Part shown: piece by piece, positions 29,454-37,080 of the stretch
Layout of the letters: every line of letters begins with the position of its first letter
Numbering within the stretch: position 1 is the first letter of the stretch
Source: WRAI01 sp031549605
Lineage (GTDB): Bacteria; Bacillota; Clostridia; Oscillospirales; UBA929
Direction: 5' to 3'
Assembly: GCA_031549605.1 (NCBI GenBank)
Contig: JAVBPM010000002.1
Span: 1 to 64,000, forward strand
DNA length: 64,000 nucleotides
Notes under the pieces: generated by a model
What the model was told of the DNA's origin: nothing
The model's input: the letters and a program-made list of their open reading frames with translations, nothing else
Databases searched by the model: none
Position numbers and translations under genes: made by a program

Positions 29454-29873
29454 TTACTTTCCCGCTTTCGGACGCTTGGCGCCGTACTTGGAACGGCTCT
29501 GTCTGCGGTTGGCGACACCGACGGTGTCCAGCGTGCCGCGAATGATGTGGTAACGGCAGCCCGGCAGATCTTTGACACGACCGCCGCGAATCATCACGAC
29601 GCTATGCTCCTGCAGGGTGTGGCCAACGCCGGGAATGTAGGCGGTGACCTCGATGCCGTTGCTCAGGCGGACACGGGCGATTTTACGCAGCGCCGAGTTG
29701 GGCTTCTTGGGCGTAGCCGTACGGACGACCGTGCAAACGCCGCGCTTCTGCGGAGCCGAGATGTCGGTCGCGACATTCTTGAGCGTGTTGACGCCCTTCT
29801 GCAGTGCCGGAGCGGTCGACTTGTAGGTCACGCGTTCGCGGCCTTTACGCACCAGTTGGTTAAAGGTTGGCAT
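29454..29873 (-). CDS. rpsL: 30S ribosomal protein S12
   Basis: 139 residues. It has a decoding-centre role. The conserved loops are TATPKKPNSALRKIARVRL and GVGHTLQEHSVVMIRGGRVK, with a Lys at the streptomycin-relevant position PKKPNS, and the methylthiolated Asp region RVKDLPG. GAAAGGAG precedes the ATG. It is the first ribosomal protein of the str operon and follows the L7Ae-like gene by 64 bases. Confidence 0.99.
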   Translation of the reverse strand: MPTFNQLVRKGRERVTYKSTAPALQKGVNTLKNVATDISAPQKRGVCTVVRTATPKKPNSALRKIARVRLSNGIEVTAYIPGVGHTLQEHSVVMIRGGRVKDLPGCRYHIIRGTLDTVGVANRRQSRSKYGAKRPKAGK

Positions 29874-29937
29874 GAATGTTCTCCTTTCCTCAATCGTTAT
29901 ATTCTTATCAAATACCGTTGACAGTATTCGGTAAAAA

Positions 29938-30180
29938 TCACGCTAATATCGCGGCACAGGCGGCCCCGATGTCAATACCGCAGGCCTGTCCCAGCTGCGC
30001 CATGGTCTCTACGCAAACCGGCTGCAACCCCGCCTCACGGCAGGCGGCCAGCACAGGGTCAAGCACACGCGCCTCGGCGTCGGCGGCCACAAAGACAGTG
30101 ACAACCGCAGCTTCGCGTAGCGAGCGAAGCGTCTGCTTTACCCCGACGACTTTTTTAGCACTACTCAGACGCGCGGGCAT
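29938..30180 (-). CDS. L7Ae/YbxF-like RNA-binding protein
   Basis: 80 residues from the ATG at 30180, which follows GGGAGGGGAG. It is an L7Ae/L30e/Gadd45 fold protein: KVVGVKQTLRSLRE, then VVTVFVAADAEARVLDPVL, then GIDIGAACAAIL. In Firmicutes (YbxF/YlxQ family) it precedes rpsL and binds kink-turn RNA. Its promoter is strong and close, so it heads the str transcript here; rpoC, the usual upstream neighbour, is not adjacent. Confidence 0.9.
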   Translation of the reverse strand: MPARLSSAKKVVGVKQTLRSLREAAVVTVFVAADAEARVLDPVLAACREAGLQPVCVETMAQLGQACGIDIGAACAAILA

Positions 30181-30241
30181 AAGCACTCCCCTCCCAGAAA
30201 AAACGGCGCAACAAAGCAATCGTGAAATGTCACGGACGATA

Positions 30242-30270
30242 AATATATACCATTGCACACCAGATGTCAA
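30242..30270 (-). promoter_or_regulatory. Promoter of the L7Ae-rpsL-rpsG-fusA operon
   Basis: -35 TTGACA (30265-30270), 17-base spacer, -10 TATATT (30242-30247) on the minus strand. It diverges from the DUF1801 promoter, with only 7 bases between the -35 boxes. Confidence 0.85.
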
Positions 30271-30277
30271 TACTTTA

Positions 30278-30306
30278 TTGAAAAGGCGCGGCAACACCTA
30301 TATAAT
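30278..30306 (+). promoter_or_regulatory. Promoter of the DUF1801 gene
   Basis: -35 TTGAAA (30278-30283), 17-base spacer, -10 TATAAT (30301-30306). Confidence 0.82.
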
Positions 30307-30344
30307 ACAGCTGCATCGCACGATATGATAAAGGAGGCACACCC

Positions 30345-30749
30345 ATGAGTACCTATACCACCATCGACGAGTACCTTGCCCAGTGCCCTGCCGAGCAACG
30401 GCCGCGTCTTGAACAGCTGCGCGCCGCTCTCCGCGAAGCGGCGCCCGACGCCAGCGAGAAAATCAGCTGGCAAATGCCCACGCTTTACCAGCAGGGCAAC
30501 CTCGTCCACTTCTGCGCGCACAGCAACCACATCGGCTTTTACCCCGGCTCCTCGGGCGTCGAGCATTTCAGCGACAAGCTGGTCGACTACAAAACCTCCA
30601 AGGGCGCCATCCAGCTGCCCAACAGCCAGCCGCTGCCTCTGGCGCTGGTGCAGGAGATTACACGCTTTCGCGTGACCGAAAACCTGGCCATGGCCGAGGC
30701 CAAAAAAGCGGCCAAAGCCAAGAAAACTGACGCCGAACCCACCACCTGA
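30345..30749 (+). CDS. DUF1801 (YdhG-like) protein
   Basis: 134 residues. The DUF1801 pattern is clear: TIDEYLAQCPAEQRPRLEQL, then EKISWQMPTLY, then NHIGFYPGSSGVEHF, with a Lys/Ala-rich C-terminal tail (AKKAAKAKKTDAEP). The fold is frataxin-like in known relatives, some linked to iron handling, but the biochemical role is unsettled. AAGGAGG lies 8 bases before the ATG. It is monocistronic and is followed by a hairpin and element copy A. Confidence 0.9.
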   Translation: MSTYTTIDEYLAQCPAEQRPRLEQLRAALREAAPDASEKISWQMPTLYQQGNLVHFCAHSNHIGFYPGSSGVEHFSDKLVDYKTSKGAIQLPNSQPLPLALVQEITRFRVTENLAMAEAKKAAKAKKTDAEPTT

Positions 30750-30757
30750 CAACACAA

Positions 30758-30784
30758 AGGGCCGGAGCACAACGCTCCGGCCCT
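30758..30784. terminator. Left flanking hairpin of element copy A
   Basis: A perfect 11-bp stem AGGGCCGGAGC/GCTCCGGCCCT (30758-30768, 30774-30784) with loop ACAAC, 8 bases after the DUF1801 stop. No T-run follows; element A begins 2 bases later. An identical stem lies on the other side of the element (31038-31064). Confidence 0.7.
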
Positions 30785-30785
30785 A

Positions 30786-31036
30786 CAGACTGTCAAAAAA
30801 GCGCGCACCGTAAAACCGGTGCCAGAAGAAAGAGGAGACGTCAACGCAAAGCCGTGTCTTGATTCTCGACTGACGATGTGTGGTGCATCGACAAGGTCGC
30901 TGCGCCGCAATGGTTTCACTTGCTGCAGAAACGCTGTCCTAGCGTACCGTCGTACGCCGACGGACAGCGTTTCTTTGCCTGCGCACTTCTTTGTCAGTCT
31001 GTCAGCGTGTCAAAAAACAAGTTGTTTGACACGCTG
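30786..31036 (+). mobile_element. MITE-like structured element, copy A (251 bp)
   Basis: Terminal inverted repeats are CAGACTGTCAAAAAA (left) and, read inward from the right, CAGCGTGTCAAAAAA-like, differing at two central bases. Internal hairpins: GCACCG/CGGTGC near the left end; a long G-U-tolerant stem at about 30879-30909; a compound stem AACGCTGTCC/GGACAGCGTT (30930-30939, 30962-30971) enclosing GCGTAC/GTACGC; and a terminal 12-bp stem CAGCGTGTCAAA/TTTGACACGCTG. Copies B and C share this layout and about 75-85% sequence by eye. Short ORFs inside are not conserved as proteins in a coding manner. It lies between convergent genes and is bracketed by duplicated hairpins. No transposase gene is present. 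Confidence 0.85.
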
Positions 31037-31037
31037 A

Positions 31038-31064
31038 AGGGCCGGAGCGCAACGCTCCGGCCCT
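31038..31064. terminator. Right flanking hairpin of element copy A
   Basis: The same 11-bp stem as the left flank (30758-30784); only one loop base differs (GCAAC instead of ACAAC). It lies 20 bases from the stop of the convergent lipoprotein gene. Confidence 0.7.
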
Positions 31065-31083
31065 AATCTATAAAAATTGCCAA

Positions 31084-31899
31084 CTACGGCAGCAGCGCGT
31101 AGGTCACCAGCTCCAGCGCCATCGTCTCGGGGTCGGGCACACGCACCAGCGCGATGACCACCTTGCCGCTGTCGACCAGTGGCCGACTGCCGTTCTCCAC
31201 TTCTGCTTGCGACACGGTAACAGCCAGCGCCTTGAGCCGTTCGGGCACTTCTTCGGTCAGCGCGTAGGTCGTGTTGCGGGTCATGTGATACAGCCGGTAG
31301 TCACCGTCGACCTGTGTCACCAGCGCCGGAAACACATAGACATCGCCGTCGTTTTGCGTACCGTCCGGGTTGTTTACGCGCACCTTGTCAATGCCCGCGT
31401 TGGGGTCGAGCAACTGGCTCAGTCGGCCGTAGCCCATCAGCGGCTCTAAAAATACCGAGTTCTCTCCCAGAGGGTCGTCCTCACCGGCGGGGTACAATCC
31501 CGTGTTTGTCTCGTCAAAGAGCAGCACAAACAGCTCGTCGACCGATACAACCTCCAACTCCTCGCCGCCGGTTGATGCAACAATGACCTGCTGATCGGCG
31601 GCGGTAAACAGCGCGCGGTTGTCAAAGGCATCACTGCCGCTCGCATAGCTCACCGGCGCAACTTGGCTGCAGAGCAAAAATCCCTGCCCGCCTGTGGGCT
31701 GTCGGTAGTCCTTGTCAAAACGGACAAAGCCAACGCGCACCCGCGGATTGGCATCGTCATAGCTGCCGCACACGGCCACCTGCGCAGGCCGTTGACCAAT
31801 CCATTGCGCCAAAGGCAGATCAGACGTGGGAGACGACACCTGACGGCCACCACAGCCAGTCAAACACCCCAGCAGCAGCAACAGACATAACGCCTTCAT
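31084..31899 (-). CDS. Lipoprotein of unknown function
   Basis: 271 residues. A signal peptide with lipobox LTGC (Cys16 after LCLLLLLGCLTG) predicts membrane anchoring outside the cell. The mature protein is mixed alpha/beta and acidic (ELEVVSVDELFVLLFDETN; DPNAGIDKVRVNNPDG) with no catalytic motif I can name. The start at 31899 follows a GAAAGGCGTGAG site; a longer upstream frame has no ribosome site. It diverges from the Lrp regulator gene and converges on DUF1801 across element A. Confidence 0.82.
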   Translation of the reverse strand: MKALCLLLLLGCLTGCGGRQVSSPTSDLPLAQWIGQRPAQVAVCGSYDDANPRVRVGFVRFDKDYRQPTGGQGFLLCSQVAPVSYASGSDAFDNRALFTAADQQVIVASTGGEELEVVSVDELFVLLFDETNTGLYPAGEDDPLGENSVFLEPLMGYGRLSQLLDPNAGIDKVRVNNPDGTQNDGDVYVFPALVTQVDGDYRLYHMTRNTTYALTEEVPERLKALAVTVSQAEVENGSRPLVDSGKVVIALVRVPDPETMALELVTYALLP

Positions 31900-31937
31900 A
31901 TACTCACGCCTTTCTCTGTCATTATCTCTTCCATATC

Positions 31938-31966
31938 GTTGTACCACAAACACCCATTGTTGGCAA
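31938..31966 (-). promoter_or_regulatory. Promoter of the lipoprotein gene
   Basis: -35 TTGCCA (31961-31966), 17-base spacer, -10 TACAAC (31938-31943) on the minus strand. Confidence 0.6.
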
Positions 31967-32009
31967 GCCGTAGCTGGCCGCAAAAACCGCCTGTCAGCCG
32001 ATGTACGGC

Positions 32010-32038
32010 TTGACGTCACGGCGCGAAACACATATAAT
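32010..32038 (+). promoter_or_regulatory. Promoter of the Lrp-aminotransferase operon
   Basis: -35 TTGACG (32010-32015), 17-base spacer, -10 TATAAT (32033-32038), 27 bases before the Lrp ATG. Confidence 0.85.
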
Positions 32039-32065
32039 ATTACAATTATCACAAGGAGGTGCCCC

Positions 32066-32545
32066 ATGATTGATATTCTCAAGCTGCTGGAAGCCGACAG
32101 CACCCTGACCGCCGCGCAAATTGCCGCGCTGCTGCACCGTGACGCGGCCGAGGTGGCGGCTGTGATTGCCGATTGCGAAAAGCAGGGCATCATTTTGGGT
32201 TACAAGGCTAAAATCGATTGGGACAAGACCGACCGCGAGACGGTCACGGCGCTGCTGGAGGTCAAGGTAACGCCGCAGCGCGACAACGGCTTTGACCGCG
32301 TGGCCGAGCGCGTTTATCAATACGACGAGGTCGAGAGCCTCTACCTGATGTCGGGTAGCTACGACTTTTCGATTCTCATCACCGGCCGCACACTGAAAGA
32401 GGTGGCGCTGTTTGTCGCCGAGAAGCTGAGTCCGCTCGACTCGGTTACCAGTGTCTCAACCCACTTTTTGCTGCGCAAATACAAAGAAAACGGCATGATT
32501 TACCCGCAAAATGACGAGGGTCAGGAAAGGATTACACTGCTGTGA
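32066..32545 (+). CDS. Lrp/AsnC-family transcriptional regulator
   Basis: 159 residues: an N-terminal helix-turn-helix (about 5-60, LEADSTLTAAQIAALLHRDA) and an AsnC-type ligand-binding (RAM) domain (about 70-145, including VESLYLMSGSYDFSILITG). Such regulators sense amino acids. AAGGAGG precedes the ATG. Its stop overlaps the GTG start of the aminotransferase gene (GTGA), so the pair is translationally coupled and the regulator probably controls its own operon in response to an amino acid. Confidence 0.93.
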   Translation: MIDILKLLEADSTLTAAQIAALLHRDAAEVAAVIADCEKQGIILGYKAKIDWDKTDRETVTALLEVKVTPQRDNGFDRVAERVYQYDEVESLYLMSGSYDFSILITGRTLKEVALFVAEKLSPLDSVTSVSTHFLLRKYKENGMIYPQNDEGQERITLL

Positions 32546-33705
32546 GCTTTACATTACAACTCGGCACTATTGCCCAAAGTCTGCCGCCCTCACCCATCCG
32601 CCGGTTCTTTGATTTGGTGGAGTCCAACAAGGACGCTATCAGCCTCGGCGTGGGTGAGCCTGACTTTATCACGCCCTTCCACATTCGTGACGAGGGCATT
32701 TTCAGCTTGGAAAAAGGCTATACCAAATACACGCCCAACGCCGGCATTACCGTGCTGCGTCAGGAAGTGTCCAAGTACATGAGCCGCCATTACAACCTCA
32801 CTTACGACTACGCCAACCAGACGCTGATTACCGTCGGCGGCAGCGAGGCCATTGACCTCTGTCTGCGCGCGGTGCTCAACCCCGGCGACGAGGTGCTGAT
32901 TCCCGAGCCGTCGTTTGTCTGCTACCGTCCGCTGACGGCACTGGCCGGCGGTGTGCCGGTGGGCATTGAGACAGTCGCTCAGGAAAAATTTCGCCTGACA
33001 CCCGACCGGCTCAAGGCGGCCATCACGCCGCGCACCAAAGTGCTTATCCTGCCCTTCCCCAACAACCCGACCGGCGGCATTATGGAGCGCGCCGACCTCG
33101 AGGCCATTGCCGCAATTCTGCGCGACACCAACATTTTGGTGCTGTCAGATGAGATTTACGCCCAGCTGACCTATGGTGTGCGTCACGTCTCCATTGCCGA
33201 AATTGACGGCATGTATGACCGCACGCTGGTGGTCAACGGCTTTTCCAAATCACACGCCATGACCGGCTGGCGCATGGGCTTTGCCTGCGGCCCGGCCGCG
33301 CTGATTGGCCAGATGACGCGCATCCATCAGTACGCCATTATGAGCGCACCGACCACCAGTCAATACGCCGCCACCGTGGCGCTGCGCGACGGCGACAACG
33401 ACGTGGTGCACATGCGCGACGATTACGACCGCCGCCGCCATTTGGTGTTGACGGCGTTTGAGCGTATGGGCCTGCCCTGCTTTGAGCCGCAGGGCGCGTT
33501 CTACGCCTTTCCCTGCATTGCCGACACCGGACTGAGCAGCGTCGAGTTTTGCGAGCGCTTTTTGGTCGAGCACGGCGTGGCCGTCATTCCCGGCGACGGT
33601 TTTGGTGCCGGTGGCGAGGGCTTTATCCGCTGCTGCTACGCCACCAGCGTCCATCAGCTGACCGAGGCCTTTGACCGCATGGAGCGCTTCTTAAAAACAC
33701 TGTAA
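32542..33705 (+). CDS. PLP-dependent aminotransferase class I/II
   Basis: 387 residues, fold-type I. The PLP-lysine motif is VVNGFSKSHAMTGWRMGFAC; the Asn and Asp contacts are PNNPTGGIM and LSDEIYAQLTYG, and a C-terminal Arg lies in EGFIRCCYA. It is related to aspartate/aromatic aminotransferases (PatA/AspC-like). The substrate is not resolvable by eye. The start is GTG, overlapping the Lrp gene. The operon continues into the DUF362 ferredoxin gene 13 bases later. Confidence 0.93.
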   Translation: MSFTLQLGTIAQSLPPSPIRRFFDLVESNKDAISLGVGEPDFITPFHIRDEGIFSLEKGYTKYTPNAGITVLRQEVSKYMSRHYNLTYDYANQTLITVGGSEAIDLCLRAVLNPGDEVLIPEPSFVCYRPLTALAGGVPVGIETVAQEKFRLTPDRLKAAITPRTKVLILPFPNNPTGGIMERADLEAIAAILRDTNILVLSDEIYAQLTYGVRHVSIAEIDGMYDRTLVVNGFSKSHAMTGWRMGFACGPAALIGQMTRIHQYAIMSAPTTSQYAATVALRDGDNDVVHMRDDYDRRRHLVLTAFERMGLPCFEPQGAFYAFPCIADTGLSSVEFCERFLVEHGVAVIPGDGFGAGGEGFIRCCYATSVHQLTEAFDRMERFLKTL

Positions 33706-33718
33706 ACGAGGGATGGCT

Positions 33719-34840
33719 ATGGATACCCGCGTCTATGCCGGACGTTGCACCAGCTATGACCAAACGGAGGTCGACGCCGCCGTCGGTGCGGCACTGGCCG
33801 CCTTTGGCGGCGTGGGCGCGCTGGCCAAGCCGGGCCAGCGTGTTCTGCTCAAACCCAACCTGGTGATGCCGCGCAAGCCGGAGGACGCCACCACCACACA
33901 TCCCGCCGTTATTGCCGCGCTCTGTCGACTTTTCATCGCCCACGGCTGCACGGTTGAAATCGCCGACTCCTGCGGCGGCCCGTACAACATGGCCACCTCT
34001 AAGGTGCTGTACAAGGTAACCGGCATGGCCGACGTCGCGGAACAGACAGGCGCACTGCTGCGCTATGACTCAACATCAACCGCCACGCCCATTCCGTCAA
34101 CACTGGGCCAGCCGCACCGACTGAACATCATCCAGCCCATCGTCGACGCCGACGTTGTTATCAGCGTCGCCAAGCTGAAAACGCACGGGCTGGGCCACTA
34201 CACCGGCGCGGTCAAGAATATGTACGGCGCTGTGGCGGGTCTGCAAAAGGCGCGGGGCCACGCCGCGTACAAAACGCGACAGGACTTTTTTTCCGGCATT
34301 GTCGATCTCTATGAGGCGCTGGCACCCGATTTTTGCCTGATTGACGGCATTTGGGGTATGGAGGGCAACGGCCCCAGCGGCGGCGTGCCCAAGCGCGCCA
34401 ACGTGCTGCTGGCCGGTCGCAACGCCCACGCCGTCGATTTGCTGGCCGTCTGGCTGATGTACCTTGATGCAAGCAAGGTACACACGCTGACCCACGCGCA
34501 GCAGCGCGGCTTGGCGCCGACATCGGTTGAACAGCTCGATTTGTCGGGCGACGACGTCGCCACGCTGCGTACGCGCTTTGCACCACCCAACCACGACGTG
34601 GGCAAGCAGTTTCCGCTTCAGTTTCTCTACCCCGACTGGTTGATGAACCGGTTGGCCAATGCCCGCCTGCCCTACCCCACCATTGACGAGGACAAGTGCA
34701 TTGGCTGCGGCGACTGCGTGCGCATCTGCCCCAAAAAGGCGGCGCATCTCAAGCAGCGCAAGGCCTATGTCATTAACAGCCGCTGCATTCGCTGCTACTG
34801 CTGTCACGAGGCCTGCCCCGTCAAGGCGATAAACCTGTGA
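33719..34840 (+). CDS. DUF362 protein with C-terminal 2[4Fe-4S] ferredoxin domain
   Basis: 373 residues. About 1-290 is a DUF362 domain (GQRVLLKPNLVMPRKPED; VDADVVISVAKLKTHGLGHYTGAVKN). About 310-373 has two classic clusters, CIGCGDCVRICP and CIRCYCCHEACP. Such proteins are thought to be redox or iron-sulfur proteins of anaerobes; the reaction is unknown. The ATG at 33719 is preferred because GAGGG then sits 6-10 bases upstream; the ATG at 33713 would be too close. It lies 13 bases before ispE. Confidence 0.9.
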   Translation: MDTRVYAGRCTSYDQTEVDAAVGAALAAFGGVGALAKPGQRVLLKPNLVMPRKPEDATTTHPAVIAALCRLFIAHGCTVEIADSCGGPYNMATSKVLYKVTGMADVAEQTGALLRYDSTSTATPIPSTLGQPHRLNIIQPIVDADVVISVAKLKTHGLGHYTGAVKNMYGAVAGLQKARGHAAYKTRQDFFSGIVDLYEALAPDFCLIDGIWGMEGNGPSGGVPKRANVLLAGRNAHAVDLLAVWLMYLDASKVHTLTHAQQRGLAPTSVEQLDLSGDDVATLRTRFAPPNHDVGKQFPLQFLYPDWLMNRLANARLPYPTIDEDKCIGCGDCVRICPKKAAHLKQRKAYVINSRCIRCYCCHEACPVKAINL

Positions 34841-34853
34841 AAGGCGACCGCCC

Positions 34854-35714
34854 ATGAAGCTATTGGAAAAGGCATACGCCAAAATTAACCTGACGCTCGA
34901 CGTGCTGGCCAAGCGGCCCGACGGCTACCACGAGCTGCTGTCGGTCATGCAGACGCTGGCCTTTTGTGATGCGCTGACGTTGACGACCAACAACAGCGGC
35001 CGCATTACAACCGCCAGCAACCTGCCCTTTTTGCCGCGCGACAGCCGCAATCTGGTCGTTGCCGCCGCGCTGGCCTATTACCGCGCCGCGAATATGACGC
35101 CGACCGGCCTGCATATTCAGGTGGAAAAACGCGTGCCCGTCTGCGCCGGCTTGGGCGGCGGCAGCTCCGACGCCGCCGCAACGCTGCGCGGACTCAACAA
35201 GCTGCACAACGGCGCGCTGACCGATGAACAGCTGCTGGCTCTGGCCGCGGAAATCGGCTCGGACGTCGCCTTTTGCGTCCATGGTGGCACACAGCTGGCG
35301 CGCGGGCGCGGCGAGATACTATCGCCGCTGCCGCCGCTGCCTTTCTGCCATGTTGTGCTGTGTAAGCCGCCGGTGGCGGTGTCGACAGCCGCCATTTTCG
35401 GCCAGCTCAAGGTCGACGCCATCGCGCATCGACCCGACACCGACACGTTTATACAGGCGCTGCACAACAGCGACCTCAACGCCGCCGCCGCTCAGCTGCA
35501 CAATGTCATGGCCAGCGACGCGCTGTTTCCCGACCTGGCCGGTATTTTGGCTACGCTGCGGCAGCACGGCGCGCTGGGCGCTGTCATGAGCGGCAGCGGC
35601 CCGACCGCGTTCGGCCTGTTTGACGACCTGACCGCCGCCACGGCCGCCGCCAATGCGCTGCGCCGCCACTATCAAGAGGTGTTTACCACCAGCACAAAGG
35701 AGTCACTGGTATGA
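34854..35714 (+). CDS. ispE: 4-diphosphocytidyl-2-C-methyl-D-erythritol kinase
   Basis: 286 residues, GHMP kinase family. It phosphorylates CDP-ME in the non-mevalonate isoprenoid pathway. Motifs are the N-terminal AYAKINLTLDVLAKRPDGYHEL, the ATP loop PVCAGLGGGSSDAAATLRGL and the C-terminal GAVMSGSGPTAFGLF. The ATG lies 13 bases after the DUF362 gene and the stop overlaps the hisH ATG (ATGA). In Clostridia ispE is often near purR or spoVG; here it is within a mixed amino-acid/isoprenoid operon. Confidence 0.97.
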   Translation: MKLLEKAYAKINLTLDVLAKRPDGYHELLSVMQTLAFCDALTLTTNNSGRITTASNLPFLPRDSRNLVVAAALAYYRAANMTPTGLHIQVEKRVPVCAGLGGGSSDAAATLRGLNKLHNGALTDEQLLALAAEIGSDVAFCVHGGTQLARGRGEILSPLPPLPFCHVVLCKPPVAVSTAAIFGQLKVDAIAHRPDTDTFIQALHNSDLNAAAAQLHNVMASDALFPDLAGILATLRQHGALGAVMSGSGPTAFGLFDDLTAATAAANALRRHYQEVFTTSTKESLV

Positions 35715-36316
35715 TTGCCGTTATCGACTACGACGCCGGCAACACCGGCAGCGTGTGCAACGCACTGTCGCGGTTGGGCGTGACGCCGCTGCTGACCGCC
35801 GACCCGTCGGCGCTGGCCGAGGCGTCGCACATTCTGCTGCCCGGTGTCGGCGACTTCGGCGCCGCCGCCGCCTCACTTAAAGCGCGCGGTCTCTTTGCAC
35901 CCATAGTCAACCTTATTGCCGACGGCAAGCCCTTTTTGGGTATTTGCGTCGGTCTGCAGCTGCTGTTTGAGGGCAGTCAGGAATCGCCCGGCGCCACGGG
36001 TCTGGGCATTTTCAAAGGCACGTCGGCACGCTTTACCGGCGAGCAACACCTCAAGGTGCCGCATATGGGCTGGAACCGACTGTCGCTGGCAAGCGAAGGC
36101 GGCTTGCTGGGCGACGGCAACCCTTGGGCGTACTTTGTCCACTCCTTTTACGTCCAGCCAGCTGACCCGTCCATCGTCACGGCCACAGCCGACTACCCGA
36201 CGCCCTTCTGCGCGGCGGTCGGACGCGGCAACGTGCAGGCGGTGCAGTTCCACCCCGAAAAAAGCGGCCGGACGGGACTGGCCATGCTGCAACGCTTTAT
36301 CGGAGGTGACGCCTGA
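35711..36316 (+). CDS. hisH: Imidazole glycerol phosphate synthase, glutaminase subunit HisH
   Basis: 201 residues, class I glutamine amidotransferase. The triad is intact: Cys in FLGICVGLQLLFEGS, His and Glu in VQFHPEKSG. It produces ammonia for HisF. It overlaps ispE by 4 bases and hisF by 1 base (TGATG). The intact triad here contrasts with the dead triad in CarA at 49111-50172, so the loss there is not a general feature of this genome. Confidence 0.97.
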   Translation: MIAVIDYDAGNTGSVCNALSRLGVTPLLTADPSALAEASHILLPGVGDFGAAAASLKARGLFAPIVNLIADGKPFLGICVGLQLLFEGSQESPGATGLGIFKGTSARFTGEQHLKVPHMGWNRLSLASEGGLLGDGNPWAYFVHSFYVQPADPSIVTATADYPTPFCAAVGRGNVQAVQFHPEKSGRTGLAMLQRFIGGDA

Positions 36317-37080
36317 TGGTGGCCAAGCGTATCATCGCGGCGCTCGACATCAAGGGCGACCGCGTCGTCAAGGGCGTCAACTTTCAAAATATGCGCGACG
36401 CCGGTGACCCGGTTGAATGTGCCGTCGCCTACGAGCGGCGCGGCATTGACGAGCTGGTGTTTCTGGACATCAATGCCACGCACGAAAACCGCGCACTGCT
36501 GCTCGATTTGGCAACGCGCATCGCGCGACACATCTCCATCCCCTTTACCGTCGGCGGTGGCGTGCGCAGCGTCGACGACTTTGCCCAGCTGCTGAAAGCG
36601 GGTGCCGACAAGGTCTTTATCAACAGCGCGGCGCTGTTTGACCCCGAGCTTATCACCATGGCGGCGCAGCGATTTGGCAGCCAGTGCGTGGTCGTCGCCA
36701 TTGACGCCAAGCGCGGCGAGCGCGGCTGGCAGGTTTACACCCACGGCGGCCGCAAGCCCTTTGGTCTTGACGCCGTCGACTGGGCACGCCAAGCGGCCGA
36801 GCGCGGCTGCGGCGAGATACTGCTGACCGGCATGGACACCGACGGCACTATGGCCGGCTTTGCGCTGGAACTGACGCGCGCCGTCAGCGACTCCGTCAGC
36901 GTGCCGGTTATCGCCTCGGGCGGTGCCGGTACCGTGCAACACTTTGTCGATGTGCTGACCGATGGCCATGCCGACGCGGCGCTGGCCGCCTCGCTGTTTC
37001 ACGACGGCCATATGGATATCGACGCATTGAAGCAGGAGCTGACGGCTCATGGGCTCTATGTTCGCCGCGATTTGGCGTAA
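36316..37080 (+). CDS. hisF: Imidazole glycerol phosphate synthase, cyclase subunit HisF
   Basis: 254 residues, TIM barrel. Catalytic Asp residues are in IIAALDIKGDRVVKG and VVAIDAKRG; phosphate loops are FTVGGGVRS and VIASGGAGT. It joins PRFAR and ammonia to give IGP and AICAR. No other his gene is in the window; the rest of the pathway must be elsewhere, or the pair serves another imidazole/amidotransfer route. Its last 32 bases overlap the start of the DUF3810 gene. Confidence 0.97.
   Translation: MVAKRIIAALDIKGDRVVKGVNFQNMRDAGDPVECAVAYERRGIDELVFLDINATHENRALLLDLATRIARHISIPFTVGGGVRSVDDFAQLLKAGADKVFINSAALFDPELITMAAQRFGSQCVVVAIDAKRGERGWQVYTHGGRKPFGLDAVDWARQAAERGCGEILLTGMDTDGTMAGFALELTRAVSDSVSVPVIASGGAGTVQHFVDVLTDGHADAALAASLFHDGHMDIDALKQELTAHGLYVRRDLA

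Noticed and set aside
30786..31036. Group IIC intron or retroelement remnant at a terminator
   Set aside because: Group IIC introns do insert next to terminators, but this element is only about 250 bp, has terminal inverted repeats, lacks a reverse transcriptase and shows no recognisable domain V, and the flanking terminator is duplicated.
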